DNA of 56,714 nt from Opitutaceae bacterium (lineage in GTDB: Bacteria; Verrucomicrobiota; Verrucomicrobiia; Opitutales; Opitutaceae), in assembly GCA_027485815.1 (NCBI GenBank), contig JAIXQE010000101.1, forward strand, positions 1 to 56,714. The letters are read 5' to 3'. A program made the position numbers and the translations under genes. Shown here piece by piece: positions 45,758-54,644 of the stretch. Positions within the stretch are counted from its first letter, which is position 1, and each line of letters begins with the position of its first letter. The notes under the pieces are model-generated. The model searched no databases. It was given only the letters and a program-made list of their open reading frames with translations, and had not been told where the DNA came from.

Positions 45758-47005
45758 TCAGCTGCGGAACAGGACGTCCTCGCGGTTGAACATCTTCACC
45801 GCGAGGGCGAGGGCGCCGGCCGCGTAAAGCGAGGAGGAGCCGAAGATGAGCGCGATGTAGCCCCAGGGCCACGAACCGGAGAGCATCTCCTTGCAGACGA
45901 GGCTGAGATTCAGCAACGGGATGAGGGCGGTCCGCGCGGTGAGCTCGGTGCCGGGGAGGGCGGCAATCATCCCGGGGAGCAGGACCACGATGATGAGCGG
46001 CCCGAGGTAGCTCTGGGCCTCCTTGTAGCTCTTGGCGAAGAGCGAGACGGTGAGGGCGACGGCGGAGAACAGGACCGCCACTGGCAGCACCATCGCGAAG
46101 ACGCCGGCGAGCCCCAGCGGGTCGATCGTCGGCAGGGACCCCAGCCCGGCGGCCGCGGTGCCCGGGGGCAGCGAGCCCGCCGCGGCGGAACCCGCCGAGC
46201 CGAGGAACACCGCCCCGCCCACCAGGGCGCTCCCGGCCATCGAGGCGACCACGAAGAACATCGAGGCCAGCGACCCGGTGAGGACGAGGAGGAACTTCCC
46301 GAGCACGAGGTCGAGCCGCGCGACGGGGCTGCAGAGCAGCGTCTCCATCGTGCCCCGCTCCTTCTCGCCGGCGGTGATATCCATCGCCGGGTAGATCGCG
46401 CCGGTGAAGCAAAGCAAGATGATGAAGTACGGGACCAGCCCGCCGAACAGGTTCCCGCCAACCTTCTCCGGCGGGGCGACGTTCTCCCGCCGGACCTCGA
46501 AAGGCCGCACCGCCTCCGGGCCGAGGCCGCGGGCCGCAAGCCGCTCGGTCACGACCCGCTCACGGTGCTCGGCGACGATCCGCTCGGTGACGCGCGCGCC
46601 GTTCTCCGATTTCAGCTCGCCTTGGTAATGAAAGATGCGGACCGCCGGCGCGGTCTCGCCCGACCGGAGGCGTTCCTCCAGCCGCTCGGGCACCTCGACC
46701 ACCGCGCGCAGCCGCTTCGTGGCGATCGCCTCCCGCCAGTCGGCGGGCACGGGGACGAGGCGCACGCGGGCGTCGCCGGTCAGCCGGGCCAGCAACTCCG
46801 GGGCACCGGACCCGCCGAGCACCGCCACCGCGGGCACCTCCTCGCGCGCCTCGGTCACCGCGCGCTGCATCACCTTGCCCACCCCGAAGAGCAGCAGGGG
46901 CATCAGGAGCGTGGGGACGACGATCGACGAGATGAGCGTGCGCCGGTCGCGCAGGGCGTCGCGGAGCTCCTTGCGGTAGATGATCCAGACGTGGGCGGCG
47001 TTCAT
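45758..47005 (-). CDS. ABC-2 type permease (NatB-like)
   Basis: 415 residues from the ATG at 47005 ([43 protein letters not shown]), the typical NatB opening with DRRTL and a first helix. A large extracytoplasmic loop follows, then five to six helices (GLVPYFIILLCFTGAIYPAMDITAGEKERGTMETLLCSPV is the hallmark segment). It would export an ion, drug or lipid with the NatA-like ATPase. It overlaps that gene by 4 bases. Substrate unknown. Confidence 0.9.
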   Translation of the reverse strand: MNAAHVWIIYRKELRDALRDRRTLISSIVVPTLLMPLLLFGVGKVMQRAVTEAREEVPAVAVLGGSGAPELLARLTGDARVRLVPVPADWREAIATKRLRAVVEVPERLEERLRSGETAPAVRIFHYQGELKSENGARVTERIVAEHRERVVTERLAARGLGPEAVRPFEVRRENVAPPEKVGGNLFGGLVPYFIILLCFTGAIYPAMDITAGEKERGTMETLLCSPVARLDLVLGKFLLVLTGSLASMFFVVASMAGSALVGGAVFLGSAGSAAAGSLPPGTAAAGLGSLPTIDPLGLAGVFAMVLPVAVLFSAVALTVSLFAKSYKEAQSYLGPLIIVVLLPGMIAALPGTELTARTALIPLLNLSLVCKEMLSGSWPWGYIALIFGSSSLYAAGALALAVKMFNREDVLFRS

Positions 47006-47766
47006 CGGGGCGGGAGCAGCGGGGGCGGGGCGGGGTCGCCGCCGACGACGCGGACGAAGATCTCCTCGAGGTCGGACTCGCCGTGGCGGGCGCGGAGGTC
47101 GGAGAGGGAACCCTCGTCGCGCAGCCGCCCGCCGTGGATGATCCCGATCACGTCGCACAGCTTCTCCACCTCGCTCATCACGTGCGTCGAGTAGATCACG
47201 GTCTTGCCGCGGTCGCGGCAGGCGCGGACGAAGCGGACGACGGCGCGGGCCGCCATCACGTCGAGGCCGAGGGTCGGCTCGTCGAAGATCATCACCGCGG
47301 GATCGTGCACCAGCGTCCGCGCGATCGACGTCTTCTGCTTCATCCCGGTCGAGAAGCGGTCGCAGCGGCGGTCGAGGAAGTCGTGCATCTCGAGCTCGTC
47401 CGCGAGCGTGGCGATGCGGGCGCGGAGGACGTCCGGGGCGAGGCCGTGGAGCTGGCCGAAGTACTCGAGCGTCTCGCGCGCGGTGAGGCGGCCGTAAAGG
47501 GCGGTCGAGGTGGCGAGGAAGCCGACGCGGGCGCGGACCCCGGCGGGATCGCGGTTGATGTCGCAGCCCGCGACCTCGGCGGTGCCCGCCGTCGGGCGCA
47601 GCAGCGTGGCGAGGAGGCGGAGCGTCGTGGTCTTGCCGGCCCCGTTCGCGCCGAGCAGCCCGTAGATGCGGCCGGGGGCGACGGCAAAGGACACGCCGTC
47701 GACCGCGCGCAACTCCCCGCGGCGGCGGTCGCGGAAGACCTTGGTGAGCCCGTGGGCCGCGATCAT
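47002..47766 (-). CDS. ABC transporter ATP-binding protein (NatA-like)
   Basis: 254 residues with Walker [12 protein letters not shown], signature [12 protein letters not shown] and Walker [13 protein letters not shown], then a switch His in [11 protein letters not shown]. Forms a two-gene ABC-2 exporter with the next gene. Why such a transporter is embedded in a deoxynucleoside operon is unclear. Confidence 0.95.
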   Translation of the reverse strand: MIAAHGLTKVFRDRRRGELRAVDGVSFAVAPGRIYGLLGANGAGKTTTLRLLATLLRPTAGTAEVAGCDINRDPAGVRARVGFLATSTALYGRLTARETLEYFGQLHGLAPDVLRARIATLADELEMHDFLDRRCDRFSTGMKQKTSIARTLVHDPAVMIFDEPTLGLDVMAARAVVRFVRACRDRGKTVIYSTHVMSEVEKLCDVIGIIHGGRLRDEGSLSDLRARHGESDLEEIFVRVVGGDPAPPPLLPPR

Positions 47767-47776
47767 CGCCGGGGGC

Positions 47777-49111
47777 TCAGGGCAGCTCGGCGACCCCGAG
47801 GATGATCGCGAGGGCGAGGGAGAAGTCCTGCACGGCCGTCGGCTGCTCGACGTCGGTCCACTCGTCGAGCGAATGGGAGCGGCCGCCGCGGCGGGCGGAC
47901 TGGGAGGAGATCGTGAAGGCCGGGAGGCCGAGGCTGATCGGCAGGTTCGAGTCGGTGCTGCTGATGTTCCAGACGGCCACCTTGTCGAAGGCGCGCATCG
48001 TGGCCGCGACCTGGCGCAGCTCGGGGGTCTCCGGCGAGGTGGTACCCGAGGGGCGGTCGCCGATCAGCTTCACCTCGGCGGTGATGCGGCCGAAGGTGGT
48101 GGCGCGCGCGGCGTTCTCCTCGGCGACGGCGGCCTCGATGATCTCCTTGAACCGGGCGTCGACCTTGCGCAGCTCCTCGGGCGAGACGGAGCGCAGGTCG
48201 ACCTCCATCGCGACCTCGAAGGGGATCGAGTTCACCGAGGTGCCGCCGCTGACGAGACCGACGTTGTAGGAGACCTTGGGCTGGCGGGGCACGACCACGC
48301 GGCCGAGGGCGGAGATGGCACCCGCGAGGGCGAAGGCGGGGTTGACCTGGCCGAAGGCACCCCAGCTGTGGCCGCCAGGGCCCTTGAACGTGACGCGGTA
48401 ACGGAGGCTGCCGAGGGCGCCGTTGGTGATGAGGTCGTTGTTGCTGCCGTCGATCGAGATGAAGCGCGGGATGCGCCCCTGCCACGGCCCGCGCTGAAAG
48501 AGGTAGCGCATGCCGCGGAGATCGCCCGGGCCTTCCTCCCCCACGTTGCCGATGATGAGGAGGTCGCCGGGGGTCTCGATCCCGGCCGCACCGAGCGCGC
48601 GGACGAGCGCGAGCAGCAAGGCCAGGCCGCGGGTGTCGTCGCCGACGCCGGGGGCGATCAGGCGGGTGCCCGAGCGCTTGACGCGGACGTCGGTGTCCGC
48701 CGGGAAGACGGTGTCCAGGTGGGCGGCGAGGGCGAGGAGCGGAGCGGAGCCGCCGGGACGACCCGGGCGGCGGCCGATGACGTTGCCCTCGGCGTCGGTC
48801 GTGACGTCGGTCAAGCCGGCCTCGCGCAGGAGGCGGGCGAAGGCCTCGCCGCGCGCCTTTTCGCCGAAGGGCGGGGCCGGGATCTCGGTGAGCAGGATTA
48901 GCTCGCGGACGAAGCGCTCGAAGTCGCGGTCGTAGGCGCGGACGGCGGCCTGGAAGGCGGGCCGGGCGACCAGCTCGCGCGCGCGGCGATCCTCCGCCGA
49001 GTCGGGCGCCGGCGCGGCGGCCGGCGGGACGGGCGGCGGGGGGACGGGCGCGGCGGCCCGGAGGGCGCCGACCGCGAGGGCGAGCAGGACGGGGAGGAGC
49101 GGGATCTTCAT
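47777..49111 (-). CDS. M20 family metallopeptidase/hydrolase, exported
   Basis: 444 residues with a signal peptide (MKIPLLPVLLALAVGALRAAA). Zinc ligands are conserved: AHLDTVF (His and Asp), GVGDDTRG (shared Asp), GNVGEEGPGD (Glu pair), SIDGS (Asp) and the late RSHSLDEW (His). The dimerisation domain carries FKGPGGHSWGAFG. Peptidase T or related aminoacylase-type activity is expected; the substrate cannot be fixed. The start overlaps the truncated aldehyde dehydrogenase stop by 4 bases. Confidence 0.9.
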   Translation of the reverse strand: MKIPLLPVLLALAVGALRAAAPVPPPPVPPAAAPAPDSAEDRRARELVARPAFQAAVRAYDRDFERFVRELILLTEIPAPPFGEKARGEAFARLLREAGLTDVTTDAEGNVIGRRPGRPGGSAPLLALAAHLDTVFPADTDVRVKRSGTRLIAPGVGDDTRGLALLLALVRALGAAGIETPGDLLIIGNVGEEGPGDLRGMRYLFQRGPWQGRIPRFISIDGSNNDLITNGALGSLRYRVTFKGPGGHSWGAFGQVNPAFALAGAISALGRVVVPRQPKVSYNVGLVSGGTSVNSIPFEVAMEVDLRSVSPEELRKVDARFKEIIEAAVAEENAARATTFGRITAEVKLIGDRPSGTTSPETPELRQVAATMRAFDKVAVWNISSTDSNLPISLGLPAFTISSQSARRGGRSHSLDEWTDVEQPTAVQDFSLALAIILGVAELP

Positions 49112-49974
49112 GCGCCGATCGGGTGCCAGGTGGTCTTCGCCTCGGTGAAGGCGCGGATGGGCTCCAGTCCCTGCGCCGCGTCGCCGAGCCAGGTGGCGAG
49201 CGGGGCATCGGGGGTGTAGCGGACGCGCTTCACGCTCTCCGCCGCGCCAAGGTCGAGGGTGCGGCGCTCGGCGGCGTCGGCCACCGCGCTGAGTCCGCGC
49301 AGGTGCGCGTGGGTCGCGAAGGTGGGCAGCAGGTCAGCGCGCGTCCCCGTGAGCAGGTTGACCACCCCGCCGGGCAGGTCGCTGGTGGCGAGGAGTTCGC
49401 CGAGGAGGATCGCCGGGTAGGGCTGCGGCTCGGAGGCGAGGACCACGGCGGTGTTCCCGCTGACGATCACGGGCGCGGTGAGGGAGATCAGGCCGAGCAG
49501 CGCGGGCGCGGCGGGCGCGAGGACGCCCACGACACCCATCGGCTCAGTGACCGTGAAGTTGAAGTACGGTCCGGCGACCGGATTCACCCCGCCGAGCAGT
49601 TGCTCGTACTTGTCCGCCCAGCCGGCGTAGTGGACGAGGCGATCGGTGGCGGCGTCGACCTCGCGGAGGGCGGCGGCGCGGCGGGCGCCGAAGCGGACGA
49701 GGGCGGCGGCGAACTCGGCGCGGCGGGCCTCGAGCATCTCCGCGAGGCGGTAAAGGATCTGTCCGCGATTATAGGCGGTGCGGCGAGCCCAGCCGGGGCC
49801 GGCTTTGGCGGCGGCCTCGACCGCGTTGCGCAGGTCCTTGCGGGTGCAGAGCGGCACGTGGGCGAGGAAGGTGCCGGCCGCGTCGTGCAGGGGCCGCGTG
49901 CGCCCGCTCTCCGAGCGGATGAAGGCGCCGCCCACGTAGGGCTTGGGGGTCTTGGTGACGGGCAGGCGGGGCAT
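49108..49974 (-). CDS. Truncated aldehyde dehydrogenase-like protein without the catalytic cysteine
   Basis: 288 residues from the ATG at 49974 (MPRLPVTKTPKPYVGGAFIRS). It has the N-terminal arm and the Rossmann NAD(P)-binding half (FTVTEPMGVVGVLAPAAPALLGLI, NTAVVLASEPQPYPAILLGELLATSDLPGGVVNLLTG), then a short tail instead of the catalytic domain. No Cys is found where the nucleophile belongs and the usual ELGGK becomes DLGAAESVKR. It follows a complete aldehyde dehydrogenase by 7 bases. A full dehydrogenase plus a cysteine-less half is the architecture of ALDH16, so this looks like a split ALDH16. Possibly structural. Confidence 0.85.
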   Translation of the reverse strand: MPRLPVTKTPKPYVGGAFIRSESGRTRPLHDAAGTFLAHVPLCTRKDLRNAVEAAAKAGPGWARRTAYNRGQILYRLAEMLEARRAEFAAALVRFGARRAAALREVDAATDRLVHYAGWADKYEQLLGGVNPVAGPYFNFTVTEPMGVVGVLAPAAPALLGLISLTAPVIVSGNTAVVLASEPQPYPAILLGELLATSDLPGGVVNLLTGTRADLLPTFATHAHLRGLSAVADAAERRTLDLGAAESVKRVRYTPDAPLATWLGDAAQGLEPIRAFTEAKTTWHPIGA

Positions 49975-49981
49975 GGGCGGG

Positions 49982-51472
49982 TCAGGTGACGGCGCAGTAG
50001 TCGAGCAGGCCGTGGCGGCCGCCCTCGCGGCCGAAGCCGCTCTCCTTGTAGCCGCCGAAGGGCGACGTCGGATCAAACTTGTTGAACGTGTTGGCCCAGA
50101 CCACGCCGGCGCGCAGCTCCGTCGCGAGCCGCAGGATGAGCGACCCCTTGTCGGTCCACACCCCGGCGCTCAGCCCGTACGGCGTGTTGTTGGCCTTCTC
50201 CACCGCCTCCTCGACGGTGCGGAACGTGAGCACGCTGAGGACCGGACCGAAGATCTCCTCGCGGGCGATGCGATGGCTCTGAGTGACCCCCGTGAACACC
50301 GCCGGGGCGACGTAGAACCCGCGGGCAGGCGCCCGGAACGGGGCCTGCCACAGCTCGGCGCCCTCCGCCACCCCGGCGCGCAGGTAACCGCGGATCACGT
50401 CGCGCTGCTCCCGCGAGACGATCGCGCCAAGGTCGGTGTTCTTGTCGAGCGGATCCCCCACGCGCAGCACCTGGAGGCGGCGCCGCAGCTGGGCGACGAC
50501 GCGCTCCGCGACCGATTCCTGCACGAGGAGGCGGGAACCCGCGCAGCAGACCTGCCCCTGGTTGAAGAAGATGCCGTTGACGATCCCCTCGACCGCCTGG
50601 TCGAGCGGGGCGTCCGCGAACACGATGTTCGCCGCCTTGCCGCCCAGCTCCATCGTGAGCCGTTTCCCCGCCCCGGCGACGGAGCGGAGGATCACCTTGC
50701 CGACCTCGGTCGAGCCGGTGAAGGCGACCTTTCGCACCAGCGGGTGGGCCAGCAGGTGCGCGCCGGTGGCGCCGGGGCCGGTGACGATGTTGACGACCCC
50801 CGGCGGCAGCTCGGCCTCCTGCAGCAGCTCGGCGAGCTTCACCGCGGTCAGGGGCGTGAGGGAGGCGGGCTTGAGGACGACGCAGTTGCCGGCGGCGAGG
50901 GCGGGCGCGATCTTCCACGCGAGCATCAGCAGCGGGAAGTTCCACGGGATCACCTGCCCCACGACGCCGAGCGGGGCGACGGTGCGGCCGGGAGCGAGGT
51001 AGGCGAGCTTGTCGGCCCAGCCGGCGTGGTAAAAGAAGTGCGCCGCGGCCGAGGGGACGTCGAAGTCGCGCGTCTCGCGGATCGGTTTCCCGTTGTCCAT
51101 CGTCTCGGCGACGGCGAACTCGCGGGCGCGATCCTGGAGGAGGCGGGCGAGGCGGAAGAGGTATTTCCCGCGTTCGGCGCCGGGGAGGCGGGACCAGCGG
51201 GGAAAGGCGGCGGCGGCGGCGCGGCAGGCGGCGTCCACGTCGACGGGCCCCCCGCGGGCGAGCTCGGTCAGCTTCCGCTCGTTGGCGGGGTTGATGCTGT
51301 CGAAGCGTTCCCCGCTTTCCGCCTCCACGAAGCGGCCGCCGATGAAGAGGCCGTAGGCGGGCCGGATGCGCGGGTCGGCGGTCTCGGGGGCGGGATCGTA
51401 GGGCCAGAGGTCGCCGAACTGGAGCTCGGGGGCGGGGCGACGCGGGCGGCGGGCGGGGGCGGACTTGGCCAT
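49982..51472 (-). CDS. Aldehyde dehydrogenase (catalytic)
   Basis: 496 residues with full catalytic machinery: GVVGQVIPWNFPLLML, GNCVVLKPASLTPLTA, VAFTGSTEVGK, LTMELGGKAANIV (general base Glu) and FFNQGQVCCAGSRLLVQ (nucleophile Cys near residue 309). It would oxidise acetaldehyde from the deoC reaction to acetate, an assignment based on context. It starts 13 bases after deoC and ends 7 bases before its truncated partner. Confidence 0.94.
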   Translation of the reverse strand: MAKSAPARRPRRPAPELQFGDLWPYDPAPETADPRIRPAYGLFIGGRFVEAESGERFDSINPANERKLTELARGGPVDVDAACRAAAAAFPRWSRLPGAERGKYLFRLARLLQDRAREFAVAETMDNGKPIRETRDFDVPSAAAHFFYHAGWADKLAYLAPGRTVAPLGVVGQVIPWNFPLLMLAWKIAPALAAGNCVVLKPASLTPLTAVKLAELLQEAELPPGVVNIVTGPGATGAHLLAHPLVRKVAFTGSTEVGKVILRSVAGAGKRLTMELGGKAANIVFADAPLDQAVEGIVNGIFFNQGQVCCAGSRLLVQESVAERVVAQLRRRLQVLRVGDPLDKNTDLGAIVSREQRDVIRGYLRAGVAEGAELWQAPFRAPARGFYVAPAVFTGVTQSHRIAREEIFGPVLSVLTFRTVEEAVEKANNTPYGLSAGVWTDKGSLILRLATELRAGVVWANTFNKFDPTSPFGGYKESGFGREGGRHGLLDYCAVT

Positions 51473-51485
51473 GACGGGGGGCGGC

Positions 51486-52427
51486 TCAGTAGGATTCGGC
51501 GGCCTCGCTGAAGGCGTAGGGCGCCTGGTACGCGCCGGTGCGCTCCTTCTCCAGTTGGCGCACCAGGTCGTTGAGGAGGGCGCTGGCGCCGAAGCGGTAG
51601 CGGGCAGGCGTGAGCCAAGCGTCGCCGAGGGTCTCCTTGACCGCGACGAGGAAGTGGAGCGCCTGCTTGGCGGTGCGGATGCCGCCGGCGGGCTTCATCC
51701 CGATGGCGATGCCGGTATCGAGGTAATGGTCGCGGATCGCCTCCAGCATCACCTGGGTGTTGGCCAGCGTGGCGTTGGTCCCGGTCTTGCCCGTGCTGGT
51801 CTTGATGAAGTCGCCCGGCCGCAACTCGGTCAGCGCGAGGCAGGAGGCGGCGCGGATGTGGTCGTAGGTCTCGAGCTCGCCCACCTCGAGGATGACCTTC
51901 AGGGCCGCGGGCCCGCAGGTGGCCACGACCGCCGCGATCTCATCGCGCACGCGCCCCAGTTCACCCGCGAGGAACGCGCCGCGGTTGATGACCATGTCGA
52001 TCTCGTCCGCCCCGTCCGCCACGGCGCGGCGGACCTCGGCGAGGCGGGTGGCAAGCGCGGTCTGGCCGCTGGGGAAGGCGGTGGCGACGGAGGCGATCCG
52101 CACCGGGGAACGATCCCCGAGTGCGCGGCGCGCGGCCCGGACCAGGGCCGGATAAAGGCACACCGCGGCGGTCGGCGGCACCGCCGGATCATCGTGCGGC
52201 CGCAGGGCCTTCCGGCAGAGCGAGGCCACCTTGCCGGGGGTGTCCTTCCCCTCGAGCGTCGTCAGGTCGACCATCGACACCGCGAGCTTCAGACCCTGCA
52301 CCTTGGCGGCCTTCTTGATCGAGCGCGTGGTGAACTTGGCCACGCGCTCCTCGACGCCGACCCGGTCCACGGGACCGACGGCGGTGAACCAGCGGCGAAG
52401 GGCGGGCGGAGCGGAGGACGCGCGCAT
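51486..52427 (-). CDS. deoC: Deoxyribose-phosphate aldolase (long form)
   Basis: 313 residues with the family lysines: FIKTSTGKTG (proton-relay Lys) and GMKPAGGIRT (Schiff-base Lys), plus the EIDMVINRGAFLAG segment. Splits deoxyribose-5-phosphate into glyceraldehyde-3-phosphate and acetaldehyde. It has an N-terminal extension of about 50 residues relative to E. coli DeoC, common in DeoC of this subgroup. First gene of the seven-gene operon, next to a repeat-bearing divergent intergenic region. Confidence 0.95.
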   Translation of the reverse strand: MRASSAPPALRRWFTAVGPVDRVGVEERVAKFTTRSIKKAAKVQGLKLAVSMVDLTTLEGKDTPGKVASLCRKALRPHDDPAVPPTAAVCLYPALVRAARRALGDRSPVRIASVATAFPSGQTALATRLAEVRRAVADGADEIDMVINRGAFLAGELGRVRDEIAAVVATCGPAALKVILEVGELETYDHIRAASCLALTELRPGDFIKTSTGKTGTNATLANTQVMLEAIRDHYLDTGIAIGMKPAGGIRTAKQALHFLVAVKETLGDAWLTPARYRFGASALLNDLVRQLEKERTGAYQAPYAFSEAAESY

Positions 52428-52510
52428 CGCCGGGGACTATCGGGCCGGACGGACCGAAAACAAACGAAAACGCCCCTTCGACAGGCCCACTCGACAGGCC
52501 CCTCGGCGTG

Positions 52511-52536
52511 CTCGGGGTAAACTCGGGGTGAACTCG
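52511..52536. repeat. Short direct repeats in the divergent deoC upstream region
   Basis: Three copies of CTCGGGGT(A/G)AA-like units follow one another (CTCGGGGTAAA, CTCGGGGTGAA, then CTCGGGAC). They lie inside a 201-base gap between deoC and the DUF4440-like gene and next to CTTCGACAGGCCC and CACTCGACAGGCCC. The wider sequence resembles the frequent intergenic motif TTCGACAGGCTCAGGGTGA (recollection, not checked). Nothing else was seen in this gap. Confidence 0.5.
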
Positions 52537-52628
52537 GGACGGGCCGGCGCACGGTCGGGACTCGACCACTAGACTGGCGCAAGGCTCCGGACTCGCCACG
52601 CGAGGACCGGCGAGGCTACGAATCAGAA

Positions 52629-53102
52629 ATGATCCCCCTGCCCCTCCGCTCCGCCCTCCTCGCCGCCCTCGTCCTGCCCGCACTCCACGTGAGCGCGGCC
52701 GAGGACGCCCTCACCGCCGCCCTCCGCGCCGCCGACGACGAGCGCGTCGCCGCCACGATGGCCGGCGACCGCACCCGCCTCGCGGCCGTCTACTCCGACG
52801 CGCTCCACTACGCCCACTCGAACGGCAAGGTGGACACCAAGGCCTCCCAAATCGAAGGCGTCACGACGGGGCCCACCCGCTACGAATCCTTCACCTACCG
52901 TGAACGCACCTTCATGCCGGCCGGCCCCGGGGTGGCCCTGATGAAGGGCCGCGTGGTGGTGGCGACGCGCAACCGGGCCAGCGGGCAACCCGGCCAAATG
53001 GACCTCTCCTACCTCGCGGTGTGGCGCCAGGAGGGCGGCCAATGGCGGTTCCTCGCCTGGCAGTCCTGCCGGATACCCGAGGCCCCGGCCGCGGCCAAGT
53101 AA
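52629..53102 (+). CDS. Exported NTF2/SnoaL-like protein (DUF4440)
   Basis: 157 residues with a signal peptide (residues 1-22, ending LHVSAA). The mature part has the cone-shaped NTF2 fold pattern: ALRAADDERVAATMAGDRTRLAAVYSDALHYAHSNG, TKASQIEGVTT, and LAVWRQEGGQWRFLAWQSCRI, which is typical of DUF4440. Function of these small proteins varies from ligand binding to catalysis and cannot be set. Convergent with the sulfatase, stop 5 bases apart. Confidence 0.85.
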   Translation: MIPLPLRSALLAALVLPALHVSAAEDALTAALRAADDERVAATMAGDRTRLAAVYSDALHYAHSNGKVDTKASQIEGVTTGPTRYESFTYRERTFMPAGPGVALMKGRVVVATRNRASGQPGQMDLSYLAVWRQEGGQWRFLAWQSCRIPEAPAAAK

Positions 53103-53107
53103 GGGCC

Positions 53108-54553
53108 CTACTTCTTCCGGGCGGGCGCGGCGGCGGCGAGTTTCCAGTGCTCGTTGTCGACGCGGTCCTCGCGGAAAATCTTCTCTGCCCGCGCGACCAG
53201 GTCGGGCCGGCTGGCCGCGAGGTCGCGGGCCTCCGCCGGGTCGGTCTGCAGGTCGAAGAGCTGGAGCGGTGCCGTGGGCGTGCGCAGGCGCAGCGCCTTC
53301 CAGCGGCCGTCCAGCAGCGCGGCCTGGCTGACGCCCTGCTCGTAGAATTCCCAATACAGGTGCGGGTGCCGGGCCTGTTCGCCGCGCCCGAGCAGCTTCG
53401 GCACGAGGCTCAGGCTGTTGAGGTTCGCGGGGGGCCGCGCACCCGCGAGCTCCGCCCACGTCGCCATCAGGTCGCCGAAGTAACCCACGTGATCCGAGAC
53501 CGTGCCCGCGCGGATCCGGCCGGGCCAGCGCGCGAGGAACGGCACGCGGATGCCGCCGTCGGTGAGGCTGCGCTTCAGGCCGCTGAAGGGGCCGGACGGC
53601 TGGAAGAAGGCGGGGTCGTAACCGGGGCCACCCTCGCGGTGCGGGCCGTTGTCGCTGGAAAACATCACCAGCGTGCGCTCGTCGAGCCCGAGCGCCTGCA
53701 GGCGGTCGAGCAGCGCGCCGACGTCGCGATCCATCCGCGTGATCATCGCCGCGTGGTTGCGGGCGGACTCGGGCCAGTCGCGGCCGGCGTACGAGCCCTG
53801 GTCGGGCACCTCGTTGCCCTCGCCGAGCTCCTTGGAACGCTCGTTGTTGGCGTGCGGGGTGACGAGGGACCAGAACAGGAAGAACGGGCGCGCGCGGTGG
53901 CGCTCCACGAACGCGAGGGCCTCCGCGGTGAGCAGGTCGCCACCGTAGACGACGCGGTTGCGCGAATAGCCGGCGCCCTCGGCGGATCCCACCGGCACCA
54001 GGTCGTTGGCCAACGGGACCTTGACGCCGTCGCGCCAGAGGAAGCTGGGGTAGTGGTTGTGGGCGTGCGTCTGGTTCAGGTAGCCGAAATAGGAATCGAA
54101 GCCCTGCCGACGTGGCTCGCCGGGCTGGTCCACCTCGCCGAGGCCCCACTTGCCCACCAGGCCGGTGGCGTAGCCGGCGTCGCGCAACACCCGCGCGACG
54201 GTGACGTCGCCCGCCTGCAGCGACTGCGCGAGGCCCTGGCGGCCACCGGCGTTGCCCCGGACGCGGGTGCGGCCGAGGTGTTGGCCGGTCATCAGCACGC
54301 TGCGCGAGGGCGCGCAGACGGTGCTGCCGGCGTAGAACTGGGTGAACCGGGCCCCTTCGGCGGCAAAGCGGTCGAGGCGCGGCGTCTGGATCAGGCGCTG
54401 CCCGTAGCAGCCCAGCTCGCCGTAACCGAGGTCGTCAGCGAGGATGAAGATGATGTTGGGGACGGGGGCGGGCGCGGCGGACGTCGCGGGGGCGACGCCC
54501 AAGCTCGCTGCCAGCAGGGGAAGCAGGCGGATGAGGCGCATCGGGCGCACCAT
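53108..54553 (-). CDS. Sulfatase (S1 family)
   Basis: 481 residues from the ATG at 54553 (an ATG at 54541 is the other choice). Signal peptide about 1-26, then NIIFILADDLGYGELGCYG (metal-binding Asp pair) and C80APSRSVLMTG, the formylglycine signature, and FFLFWSLVTPHANN and VMFSSDNGPHREGG (metal Asp/Asn). Active only after Cys80 is converted to formylglycine; the maturase is not in the window. Members of this family desulfate polysaccharides or aryl sulfates. A longer frame to 54892 is rejected because it overlaps the divergent LamG-like gene. Confidence 0.92.
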   Translation of the reverse strand: MVRPMRLIRLLPLLAASLGVAPATSAAPAPVPNIIFILADDLGYGELGCYGQRLIQTPRLDRFAAEGARFTQFYAGSTVCAPSRSVLMTGQHLGRTRVRGNAGGRQGLAQSLQAGDVTVARVLRDAGYATGLVGKWGLGEVDQPGEPRRQGFDSYFGYLNQTHAHNHYPSFLWRDGVKVPLANDLVPVGSAEGAGYSRNRVVYGGDLLTAEALAFVERHRARPFFLFWSLVTPHANNERSKELGEGNEVPDQGSYAGRDWPESARNHAAMITRMDRDVGALLDRLQALGLDERTLVMFSSDNGPHREGGPGYDPAFFQPSGPFSGLKRSLTDGGIRVPFLARWPGRIRAGTVSDHVGYFGDLMATWAELAGARPPANLNSLSLVPKLLGRGEQARHPHLYWEFYEQGVSQAALLDGRWKALRLRTPTAPLQLFDLQTDPAEARDLAASRPDLVARAEKIFREDRVDNEHWKLAAAAPARKK

Positions 54554-54644
54554 GCGGCGACGTTCCCGCGGAAGGCAATGCGAACCCGCCCGGCGGTCGC
54601 CGGCTTGACGCCCGCCCCGCCGCGCCCCGCAGTGCTGCCACCCG

